A stretch of 32,376 nt of DNA, taken from assembly GCF_000376225.1 (NCBI RefSeq), contig NZ_AQXL01000103.1, forward strand, positions 1 to 32,376, written 5' to 3'. The DNA is from Effusibacillus pohliae DSM 22757. GTDB lineage: Bacteria > Bacillota > Bacilli > Tumebacillales > Effusibacillaceae. Made by a program: the position numbers and the translations under genes. Within the stretch, counting starts at the first letter, position 1; every line of letters begins with the position of its first letter. Below the pieces are notes generated by a model. That model worked only from the letters and a program-made list of their open reading frames with translations, was not told the origin of the DNA and ran no database searches. This document shows positions 25,762 to 32,374 of the stretch, one piece after another.

Positions 25762-25974
25762 GTGTCTCTCTACAGCAAGCACGGAGGCGTTCATTTTGTA
25801 AAAAAAGCCAGCGCGCAGGAGATCAACCGGTTTGTGGCAGACCTGCCCGCCGCAAAAAAAGACAGCCTGTTTGAAGTGCTCGGAGAGTTGGACAAGGCGG
25901 GGCTGATCTCGATCGTCAACGACGGCCAATTTGCCGATGGGGAAGGCAGGCTGGAAGGTAGCGACAAATGCTGA
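25762..25974 (+). CDS. Small protein of unknown function (70 residues)
   Basis: A frame of 70 residues starting MSLYSKHGGVHFVKKASAQE and continuing with INRFVADLPAAKKDSLFEVL. GTG 25762 is chosen because AGGTGGGG ends 8 bases before it; GTG 25753 and ATG 25756 are in frame but too close to that site. It looks like one or two helices with a mixed-charge C-terminus. A weak stem (GGCGGCA 25998-26004 with TGCCGTC 26017-26023) after the stop could terminate it. No family recognised. Confidence 0.5.
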   Translation: MSLYSKHGGVHFVKKASAQEINRFVADLPAAKKDSLFEVLGELDKAGLISIVNDGQFADGEGRLEGSDKC

Positions 25975-26045
25975 ACGGGAAGAGAGCATGCAATGGAGGC
26001 GGCACCCGGATGGAGATGCCGTCTTTGCTGTGCTGTTTTCATCAG

Positions 26046-26081
26046 GTCATCATACCACTCGCAGGCCGTTTCCGGTATAAT
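26046..26081 (+). promoter_or_regulatory. lut promoter with a small inverted repeat
   Basis: A perfect -10, TATAAT, is at 26076-26081. The -35 region is poor and overlaps the inverted repeat GGT-CATCAT-ACC (26046-26057). In B. subtilis lutABC is repressed by the GntR-type LutR and by SinR, and FadR-group operators are short GGT/ACC repeats, but the spacing here is longer than usual. No lutR gene is in the window. Confidence 0.4.
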
Positions 26082-26136
26082 AAACATATTCAATTCGCTT
26101 TCGACGGAACGGAAACGTGGAGAGGAGGAGATTCGG

Positions 26137-27030
26137 ATGAAGGTGTCGTTGTTCATCACCTGCCTGGCGGATTCGTTTTATCCGCATGTCGGGGAGAGTG
26201 TGGTCCGGCTGTTGGATTGGTTGGGGGTGGCGGTCGATTTTCCAATGGGACAAACCTGTTGCGGCCAGCCGGCGTTTAACTCGGGTTACCGGGATGAAGC
26301 GAAGAATGTGGCAAAAACGATGATAGAAGCGTTTGCACAAAGCGAATATGTGGTAGGGCCGTCCGGATCGTGCGTCGGCATGATTCACCACTACTATCCG
26401 CTGTTGTTTGAGGGAGATGAGAAGTGGGAGGCAAAGGCTCGCAAGTTTGTCAACAAGACGTACGAATTGACGCAATTTATTGTCAACGTGCTGGGAAAAG
26501 TGGATTTGTGTGCCCGGGTCGAGGCAACGGCCACCTATCACCCGTCCTGTCATGCGATGCGCATCATGGGGGTGAAGCATGAGCCGTTGCAGTTGCTCCA
26601 AAATGTGCGCGGACTGGAACTGGTCGATCTGCCGTTTGCGGAAGACTGCTGCGGTTTCGGTGGCACGTTCGCGGTCAAGATGCACGAAGTGTCCGGCGCG
26701 ATGGTGGCGGAAAAAGCGCAGCATGTACAGGAAACGGAAGCGGAGATTTTGGTCGGTACTGACATGGGGTGCCTGATGAACATCGGCGGCCGTTTGCGGT
26801 ACGAGGGGTCTCCCGTCCGGGTGATGCACATCGCGGAGCTGTTGTGGGAAGGCGTGCAGGAAGTACCCAGAGGGCATATAGGGCGACTTGGCAATTTATT
26901 GCCAAAGCGCCACTTATACTCTTTGAGTACAAGTCGCGTCACGACAGCAAAGCTGTCGGATCGCGCTATGCACCCAGAGGGCACAAGTCGCGTCACGACA
27001 GCAAAGCTGTCGGATCGCGCTATGAGGTGA
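26137..27030 (+). CDS. lutA: L-lactate utilisation protein LutA with a repeat-derived tail
   Basis: A protein of 297 residues; the family is usually near 240. It begins MKVSLFITCLADSFYPHVGE and has the two CCG domains: CCGQPAFNSGY near residue 45, and CHAMRIMG then DCCGFGGTFAVKM near 170. LutA is the subunit of the LutABC complex that oxidises L-lactate to pyruvate with Fe-S clusters. The family part ends near MHIAELLWEG (about 240). The following 57 residues come from palindromic elements: a diverged inverted copy, then two copies of TSRVTTAKLSDRAM (residues 265-278 and 283-296). The stop follows two codons after the last copy. ATG 26137 is set by GGAGGAG. This tail should not be needed for catalysis, though it may still be tolerated or used. 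Confidence 0.92.
   Translation: MKVSLFITCLADSFYPHVGESVVRLLDWLGVAVDFPMGQTCCGQPAFNSGYRDEAKNVAKTMIEAFAQSEYVVGPSGSCVGMIHHYYPLLFEGDEKWEAKARKFVNKTYELTQFIVNVLGKVDLCARVEATATYHPSCHAMRIMGVKHEPLQLLQNVRGLELVDLPFAEDCCGFGGTFAVKMHEVSGAMVAEKAQHVQETEAEILVGTDMGCLMNIGGRLRYEGSPVRVMHIAELLWEGVQEVPRGHIGRLGNLLPKRHLYSLSTSRVTTAKLSDRAMHPEGTSRVTTAKLSDRAMR
26865..26876 (+). repeat. 12-bp direct repeat, left copy
   Basis: ACCCAGAGGGCA here is identical to 26972-26983. The two copies enclose the inverted pair of palindromic units and look like a target-site duplication or a recombination product. Confidence 0.75.
26878..26921 (-). repeat. Palindromic coding element, diverged inverted copy (A)
   Basis: Read on the minus strand it starts GAGTATAAGTGGCG and ends TCGCCCTAT. 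It matches the ends of the forward copies, GAGTACAAGTCGCG and TCGCGCTAT, with one base fewer in the middle. Its own hairpin, TTGGCAAT (26888-26895) with ATTGCCAA (26898-26905), is unrelated in sequence to that of the other copies but has the same position. It is read through in the lutA frame. Confidence 0.6.
26929..26970 (+). repeat. Palindromic coding element, copy B (in lutA)
   Basis: A 42-bp unit, ACAAGTCGCGTCACG then hairpin CGACAGC-AAA-GCTGTCG (26942-26958), ending GATCGCGCTATG. It is exactly 14 codons in the lutA frame and encodes TSRVTTAKLSDRAM. It is identical to copy C. With copy A it forms a near-symmetrical inverted pair around TTT 26922-26924. Confidence 0.9.
26972..26983 (+). 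repeat. 12-bp direct repeat, right copy
   Basis: Identical to 26865-26876. The last base is the first base of element copy C. Confidence 0.75.
26983..27024 (+). repeat. Palindromic coding element, copy C (end of lutA)
   Basis: Identical over 42 bp to copy B, 54 bp (18 codons) downstream and in the same frame. The hairpin (26996-27012) ends 22 bases before the lutB ATG. The last ATG of the unit is followed by AGG TGA, which gives lutA its stop and lutB part of its ribosome binding site (GAGGTGAG). Confidence 0.9.
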
Positions 27031-27034
27031 GAGT

Positions 27035-28555
27035 ATGAGCAGCAAACCGGCGGCACCGTTTAAGGAACGGATTCGGCGCGCGATTGCGGACGAAGCGCTG
27101 ATCAAAGCGGTGAAATTTACGACCGACCGGCTGGAAAGCGGCAAACTTGCTTCCAGCGCGGCGCTGGGCAACTGGGAACAGTGGCGGGAACAAGGCAGAC
27201 GAATTCGCTCCCATGTGGTGCAACATCTCGATTATTACCTGGGCCAATTGATTGAAAATGTCAAAAAGCGCGGCGGACATGTCCATATCGCCGACACCGC
27301 GCAGGAAGCAGTCGATATTTTCCTGCAGATTGCACGGGAGAAAAATGCGAAGAGCGTTCTCAAATCAAAATCGATGGTGTCGGAAGAGGTGCACCTCAAC
27401 AAAGCACTGGAGGAATTCAGTGTCAAGGTGATCGAGAGCGACCTCGGCGAATATATCATTCAGCTGTTCGGCGAAGCGCCGTCCCATATCATCATTCCGG
27501 CCATTCACAAGAAACGGGGCCAGATTGCGGAGAAATTTTCCGAGATCAGCGGAAAACCCATTTCGGAAGACACGCCGACGCTGGTGAAATTCGCCCGCGA
27601 ACAGCTGCGCAAGGAATTTTTGACGGCCGATATCGGTGTCTCGGGCTGCAACTTTGCGATTGCCGAATCGGGTTCAATCGTCATGTTTACGAACGAAGGG
27701 AACGGCCGGATGATCACGACCCTGCCGCCGGTGCATGTGGCGTTTATGGGCATGGAAAGGCTGCTGCCGTCATTCGAGGATCTCGAGACGTTCGTGAACC
27801 TGTTGCCGCGCAGTGCGACCGGACAAAAAATCACGACGTACGTGTCGGTGATGAACGGTCCGCGGCAGGCGGGCGATCTGGACGGAGCGCAGGAATTTCA
27901 CCTGATCATTGTGGATAACGGGCGCAGCGGGATTTTGGGTGATGACGAGTTCCAAGAGGTTCTCAACTGCATCCGCTGCGGCGCGTGCCTGAACGTCTGT
28001 CCGGTCTACCGCCAGATCGGCGGACACGCCTATGGCGATGTGTATCCGGGGCCAATCGGTGCTGTGCTGACGCCGCTGCTGCGCAACGATATGGAGACAT
28101 GGGGCGATCTGCCCTACGCATCAAGCCTTTGCGCTGCATGCACGGACGCTTGTCCGGTGAAAATACCGCTGCATGACATGCTGGTTCACCTGCGCGCCCG
28201 CAAGGTCAGAATGGGCTTGACGCCCCGATGGGAACGGCTGGCGTTCAAAGCGTGGAGCGGTACCTTTGCGAAACCTGGGCGCTACCGGCTGTCGATGAGA
28301 GCGGCACGGATGATGGTGCCGTTGATCGCGAAAGACGGATTTATCGAAAAAGGGCCGCTTCACCTGCTGGGCTGGACGCATGCGCGCCATTTTCCGTCAC
28401 CCGCGAAGCAGACGTTCCGTGAACAGTGGAGCCGGATTGCGGCGGAACTGACGGCGGGGAAGCGGAACGCCGGTGAGGCGTTTGATAGTGCGGGTGGAGA
28501 GAGGGCGTCAGAAGGCGGTGCAATGGACGACGGGAAAGGAGGACGGACGGAATGA
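27035..28555 (+). CDS. lutB: L-lactate utilisation Fe-S protein LutB
   Basis: A protein of 506 residues. The N-terminal LUD domain (about 60-300) has VSEEVHLNKALEEFSVKVIE and SGCNFAIAESGSIVMFTNEG. Two ferredoxin-type clusters follow: CIRCGACLNVCPV (Cys 312, 315, 318, 322) and CAACTDACPV (Cys 366, 369, 373). It passes electrons in lactate oxidation to pyruvate. ATG 27035 lies 4 bases after the lutA stop, with GAGGTGAG as ribosome binding site; this site directly abuts palindromic copy C. The last 45 residues are a charged Gly/Glu/Ala tail. The 3' end overlaps lutC by 4 bases. Confidence 0.93.
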   Translation: MSSKPAAPFKERIRRAIADEALIKAVKFTTDRLESGKLASSAALGNWEQWREQGRRIRSHVVQHLDYYLGQLIENVKKRGGHVHIADTAQEAVDIFLQIAREKNAKSVLKSKSMVSEEVHLNKALEEFSVKVIESDLGEYIIQLFGEAPSHIIIPAIHKKRGQIAEKFSEISGKPISEDTPTLVKFAREQLRKEFLTADIGVSGCNFAIAESGSIVMFTNEGNGRMITTLPPVHVAFMGMERLLPSFEDLETFVNLLPRSATGQKITTYVSVMNGPRQAGDLDGAQEFHLIIVDNGRSGILGDDEFQEVLNCIRCGACLNVCPVYRQIGGHAYGDVYPGPIGAVLTPLLRNDMETWGDLPYASSLCAACTDACPVKIPLHDMLVHLRARKVRMGLTPRWERLAFKAWSGTFAKPGRYRLSMRAARMMVPLIAKDGFIEKGPLHLLGWTHARHFPSPAKQTFREQWSRIAAELTAGKRNAGEAFDSAGGERASEGGAMDDGKGGRTE

Positions 28556-29265
28556 ATAAGGAACAAGCGTTTCTGGAGCGGATCGCCAAACGGTTGGGGC
28601 GGACGGAACCACTCAGGCAAAAGCCGGAACGGGATGTGGTGGGAGCACCTGGCTTCTGGCGCGAATTCCGGCTTTCGACGGGGGAGAAGATCGGGCGGTT
28701 TTGCGAAAGCTGGCGAGCGCTGACCGGCGTGGCGGAAGTGGTGGACTCGGATGAGCAGGCGATCGAGGTACTGAAACGCTGGGTGCAGGAAGAAAATCTG
28801 CAGCGGCTGGTTCGCTGGGACCACCCGGAATTGGAGAAGCTGGGAATCGATGAAGCGTTGGCCCGGGATGGCGTACAGGTGGAAGTGTGGAGCACAAGTC
28901 GCGTCACGGCAGCAAAGCTGCCGGATCGCGCTATGATCCAGATGGTGAACGAAGCGGATGCGGGGATTACCTGGGTGGATTACGCGGTGGCCGATACGGG
29001 AACGGTGTGTCTGTTCTCATCGCCGGGCAAGGCTCGCTCAGTCAGCCTGCTGCCGCCGATTCACATCTCGATTTTTCGGGCTGAACAGCTGGTCACCCGG
29101 ATCGGCGAGGTCCTCGCCAAGCTCGACGATATGAACCGGCAAAGCGCGTTGCCGGCCGGCGTCAATTTTATCACCGGCCCGTCCCGCAGCGCCGACATCG
29201 AAAACGATCTGTCGATCGGTGTCCACGGCCCGAAAAAAGTGTACGCGCTGATCATTCGCAGCTAA
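28552..29265 (+). CDS. lutC: L-lactate utilisation protein LutC with an in-frame repeat insert
   Basis: A protein of 237 residues with the LUD/LutC domain: ADAGITWVDYAVADTGTVCL, SPGKARSVSLLPPIHISIF and NFITGPSRSADIENDLSIGVHGPKKV as in LutC. Residues 115-128 (TSRVTAAKLPDRAM) come from palindromic copy D. It is inserted between a strand ending VQVEVWS and the helix starting IQMVNEADAG, most likely in a surface loop. The sequence on both sides continues the family pattern, so the gene remains functional in frame. ATG 28552 overlaps the lutB stop (ATGA). It is the last gene of the operon, before the terminator at 29276-29336. Confidence 0.92.
   Translation: MNKEQAFLERIAKRLGRTEPLRQKPERDVVGAPGFWREFRLSTGEKIGRFCESWRALTGVAEVVDSDEQAIEVLKRWVQEENLQRLVRWDHPELEKLGIDEALARDGVQVEVWSTSRVTAAKLPDRAMIQMVNEADAGITWVDYAVADTGTVCLFSSPGKARSVSLLPPIHISIFRAEQLVTRIGEVLAKLDDMNRQSALPAGVNFITGPSRSADIENDLSIGVHGPKKVYALIIRS
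28894..28935 (+). repeat. Palindromic coding element, copy D (inside lutC)
   Basis: Same 42-bp unit and the same 14-codon frame as copies B and C, 40 of 42 bases identical. The two changes are the two sides of one hairpin base pair: CGGCAGC-AAA-GCTGCCG (28907-28923) instead of CGACAGC-AAA-GCTGTCG, so A-T became G-C and pairing is kept. Confidence 0.9.
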
Positions 29266-29275
29266 TTCAATCGTG

Positions 29276-29336
29276 AAAAAGCAGCCGGTTAACGGTGAAA
29301 AAACAGCCGTCCGCTTGCGGCAACCGACCGCTTTTT
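29276..29336. terminator. Bidirectional terminator after lutC
   Basis: AAAAAGCAGCCGGTT (29276-29290) pairs at 13 of 15 positions with AACCGACCGCTTTTT (29322-29336). The long loop could fold further. It separates the convergent lutC and hydrolase genes. Confidence 0.6.
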
Positions 29337-29346
29337 CTGCGGGGGA

Positions 29347-31077
29347 TCAGTTGCCGCGAGGGATGATCGGCAAAAGAATCGCCGACGGATACTCCTTGCA
29401 ATGGTAAATGGTCTGTTCCGCCACGATCATCTCGGAGGCTTTCCCTAACGGGGCGCCGGTGTTCGGGTTGCGGTCGTATTTCGGAAAAGCGCTGGAGGCG
29501 ATCTCGATCCGAATCTGGTGCCCCTTTTTGAAAACATGCGACGTGTTCCAGCAGTCGATCTCATATTTGTAGATCCGGCCCGGTTCGATCAGCGAAGGGT
29601 GTTCCATGCCTTCGCGAAACCGGGCCCTGACCATGCCGTCCGTCAAGCGCTGCGCAAATCCGTTCGGCCACACGTCGAGCAGTTTGACCATAAAATCGGT
29701 GTCTTTCGCACTCGACGCAGCATACAGTTCCATCCTGATCGGCCCTGTCACTTCGACATCTTCCGCCAGCGGTGGGGTGCTGTACACCAGCACATCGTCC
29801 CGCCGTTCGATCGCCGAATAGTCGTCCGGTCCGCCGATTTGAGCCGATGTCATGTCGGAAATAAACGGCACCGGCCGGCTCGGGTCGTACAAATAACGAT
29901 CGGATGCGGCTTCTGCCGCTTCCTGATCGGTGCGGCGGGGAGACGCGGGCTTCGCGAGGTCCGGTTGCGTATCCGCATCGGCCAAAGCGGTGTTTGGCTG
30001 CTCTACCGACAGCCAACCGTCGCCGAATCGGCTGTTGGCGTGTCCGAGGCTGTGGATATAGTATTTTGTCCACACGGTCCGGGCGAGCGGCCATTCGTGT
30101 TCGCCCCGCCATTTGTTGTCCCCCATGACGAAAATGCGAACCGGCGGTTCGTCCATGATACCATTTTGCTTCTCTTTCAGCCAATAGTCGAACCAGCGCA
30201 GTTGGTAGCCGCGCAGGTCGATCAGCGAGTCGGGACCGAAATCGAGCTCCCCCAGTTTAGTCGAGCGGTTGATTTGATGCGGCCAGGGGCCCATCAGCAG
30301 CTTTTGGCTGTTTCTCGTCTTTTCCGTCGCCGCGTGGTGGGTCATGCCGATGAAGTTGAGCGGCGTGCCGACCTGTTCGTCGTCATACCAGCCGGAGATA
30401 TGGAGGACCGGCAGGTCGATTTTGTGAAAAGAGGATTGGTAGCAGATCTGTTTCCACCAGTCGTCGAGATACGGGTGTTCAAACTCTGTCCGCCAATGCT
30501 CGATGCGGCGGCCGGTCGCCTCGTCCATCGTCACGAGCGGCAGGTGTTGGTAGACCGACTCCCAATCGACCACGTCCACATTTTGCATGATGCGGCCGCT
30601 TGTCATGTACAGCCAGCACAGGTGAAACGGGATCGGGATGCCGGTCGGCCATTCCACGAACGGATCGGACGGGGATACTATGCAGATCATCGCCCGCAGG
30701 TGAGGGGGCTGGGTCAGCGCTGTCAGCCATTGGATGCGGGCCAGGTAGGAACCGCCCATCGTGCCCACATCACCGGTGCACCAGGGTTGTGCAGCCACCC
30801 ATTCAATGCTGTCGTGCCCATCCTGCGCCTCGTTGCGGTATGGCACAAATTCGCCGTCCGAATCGCCCCGCCCGCGGACGTCCATGACGATATAGGCATA
30901 TCCATGTTCAGCAAAATAGCACCCGTTCGCATGGATCTCCTTGCTGGTCTTGCCGTACGGAGTGCGAACGACGATCGCTGGGTGGCGGCCGTCCTGTTTC
31001 GGCCGGTAAATATCGGCCGATAAGGCGATGCCGTCCCGCATCGGAATGCGCACATCGCGAAAAATCTGGATCTCCAT
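29347..31077 (-). CDS. CocE/NonD-family hydrolase (X-Pro dipeptidyl-peptidase S15 type)
   Basis: A protein of 576 residues. An alpha/beta-hydrolase domain carries the catalytic triad Ser110 (GTMGGSYLA), Asp232 or Asp233 (SGWYDDEQ) and His267 (MGPWPHQ). The start RIPMRDGIALSADIYRPKQD and DVRGRGDSDGEF are typical. The C-terminal beta-sandwich domain of S15/CocE enzymes covers about 330-570 (VYSTPPLAEDVEVTGPIRME). It hydrolyses acyl esters, amides or Xaa-Pro peptides; the substrate cannot be told. There is no signal peptide. ATG 31077 overlaps the TAA of the upstream small gene (TAATG), with AGGAGG 9 bases upstream. A linker around residue 370 is Ala/Asp/Pro-rich. Confidence 0.88.
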   Translation of the reverse strand: MEIQIFRDVRIPMRDGIALSADIYRPKQDGRHPAIVVRTPYGKTSKEIHANGCYFAEHGYAYIVMDVRGRGDSDGEFVPYRNEAQDGHDSIEWVAAQPWCTGDVGTMGGSYLARIQWLTALTQPPHLRAMICIVSPSDPFVEWPTGIPIPFHLCWLYMTSGRIMQNVDVVDWESVYQHLPLVTMDEATGRRIEHWRTEFEHPYLDDWWKQICYQSSFHKIDLPVLHISGWYDDEQVGTPLNFIGMTHHAATEKTRNSQKLLMGPWPHQINRSTKLGELDFGPDSLIDLRGYQLRWFDYWLKEKQNGIMDEPPVRIFVMGDNKWRGEHEWPLARTVWTKYYIHSLGHANSRFGDGWLSVEQPNTALADADTQPDLAKPASPRRTDQEAAEAASDRYLYDPSRPVPFISDMTSAQIGGPDDYSAIERRDDVLVYSTPPLAEDVEVTGPIRMELYAASSAKDTDFMVKLLDVWPNGFAQRLTDGMVRARFREGMEHPSLIEPGRIYKYEIDCWNTSHVFKKGHQIRIEIASSAFPKYDRNPNTGAPLGKASEMIVAEQTIYHCKEYPSAILLPIIPRGN

Positions 31078-31352
31078 TACCCGTCTGCCTCCTTCATGAT
31101 AGATGCTGGCCGCATGCTGTAGAACTCATCTCCATCGGACACGCTTCCTCCGTCGCCGCCCCAGCCGGCAAATGATGAACCGTGATGATGACAATCGGAC
31201 AGGCTGCTGTCTCCGATGTAACCGGTTCCGCCATCGGTCGGCGGGATCAATCCGGCGGATCGTTTCCTGCTGTCCGCAGCCGGCCGATCGCCCACCAAAA
31301 CGGTTAGACCTGCAAACAACAAGAAAACAAGAATCAAAAGCGCCATGATCAT
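31077..31352 (-). CDS. Small membrane-anchored His/Gly-rich protein, coupled to the hydrolase
   Basis: A protein of 91 residues. The N-terminus is a single membrane segment (MIMALLILVFLLFAGLTVLV), followed by a soluble part with the motif DCHHHGSSFAGWGGDGGS: one Cys, three His and many Gly. This could bind a metal. ATG 31350-31352 is supported by GGAAGGAG 6 bases upstream. Its stop TAA shares bases with the ATG of the hydrolase (TAATG), a typical coupling junction. I do not recognise a named family. Confidence 0.65.
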   Translation of the reverse strand: MIMALLILVFLLFAGLTVLVGDRPAADSRKRSAGLIPPTDGGTGYIGDSSLSDCHHHGSSFAGWGGDGGSVSDGDEFYSMRPASIMKEADG

Positions 31353-31413
31353 TGCGATCTCCTTCCCTTACCCGACTACCTTTAGTATACAGGAGCGTTC
31401 CAACTTTTGGTAT

Positions 31414-32110
31414 CTACTTGAAAATGGGCAGGCACCTTTTCTCCAAAAACGATAACGCATGGTTAAGCAGATCCCGATCAAATCCGAAGATACCGGAGAC
31501 CATCGCCAGCCATTTTTCCCGATCTCCGTATCGGTGTTCTTCACTGCCGGTCGAATGCTTGACGATCAATGTATCATTACGCAGCGTATAACAACGGCCG
31601 CCTTGGAACAGGGTGGCGTGAATCCCGCGCATAAACAGATTGTCGTCCGTATCCTGAAACGAAAGTTCCACTTCTAGTTGAAAATCGGCCGCCGACAAAG
31701 GGGTCCATTCGATCTGCTTGGTCACAAACGAAACGCCGCTGCGCTTCCGGTTGATTTCAAACTGTCGTTCTGCCAGCTTCTTGAAGAAAATTTCCTCGTC
31801 AAAAGCGGACAGATAGGGCTCCGCTGCCAAATCAACCGGGTGAAAAAGCGGGGCTGCATATCCGACATCCACATAGTAGGCGGTTCCCTCGAATGTCACC
31901 ATAATCGCTGCGTGATTGGGGCGAACGCGTATCAAAGCTGCATCAAAGCCAAGGGATTGCAGCAACTCGCCAAAGTTGAAATTGAGGATGTAACAGTTTC
32001 CGCCCCAGCCCCGTTCCGCCAGGTTTTCCACAAACGTTTCAACCGGCGGAATCAGCCAGCCGTTTTTCTGGCGGTGTTCGTAATAATAAAATTTGAATAT
32101 CAAGTTAGCT
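31414..32110 (-). pseudogene. Arylamine N-acetyltransferase family gene, 5' end lost to an IS
   Basis: The readable part shows the NAT triad: Cys in GWGGNCYILN, His in RPNHAAIMV and Asp in YYVDVGYAAPLF, with KFYYYEHRQKNGWLIPPVET before it. NATs transfer acetyl groups from acetyl-CoA to arylamines. The family N-terminus (about 40 residues before this point) is missing; the frame upstream runs into the end of the IS1595-like transposase, giving residues (from ATG 32163) that are not NAT-like. The exact junction, near 32095-32120, is not defined, so the 5' limit is approximate. The enzyme may be expressed from the in-frame ATG inside the IS end but would lack part of its first domain. The Cys-His spacing is shorter than in classical NATs, so a diverged branch is possible. 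Confidence 0.6.
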
Positions 32111-32119
32111 CCGCTAAGG

Positions 32120-32374
32120 TCATGATGTGAGCTTCTGGTAGGTGATGGTGTCGGTTGAAACACAGGCTGTCAGCAGTCGATTGAACAACTGGCCTTCAAA
32201 CCGTCTGCGGTTGGTGCGGAAGCAAAATTCATCCAAATACGATTGCAGGTGCTTGGAAGCCAAGCCATGGTAAGTACCGCCGATAAACGCTTTGGCATTG
32301 GAAATCATCGTGTGCAGCCATTTCAGATGATCGGGGTTTTCCTTGGCGTTAAACTCGAGCGGCTGGTGATCGTA
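32120..32374 (-). pseudogene. IS1595/ISXO2-like transposase, C-terminal part (cut by window edge)
   Basis: The minus frame ends at TGA 32120-32122 and is open to the window edge. It reads YDHQPLEFNAKENPDHLKWL then HTMISNAKAFIGGTYHGL, SKHLQSYLDEFCFRTNRRR and QLFNRLLTACVSTDTITYQ. These are the last blocks of the DDE_Tnp_IS1595 (ISXO2-like) family, including the ...GTYHGL...KHLQ.YLDEF.FR.NRR pattern with the third acidic residue. The start and first catalytic residues lie beyond the window. The end of the IS lies just 3' of the stop codon; no inverted repeat could be fixed. Its insertion truncated the NAT gene. Confidence 0.85.

Noticed and set aside
26865-28935. CRISPR array as explanation of the lut repeats
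   Set aside because: The spacing is irregular (54 bp, then about 1.9 kb), the units lie inside coding genes, and there are no cas genes.
29518-31023. 501-codon open frame antisense to the S15-type hydrolase
   Set aside because: A shadow frame; His/Arg/Val-rich and without start signals.
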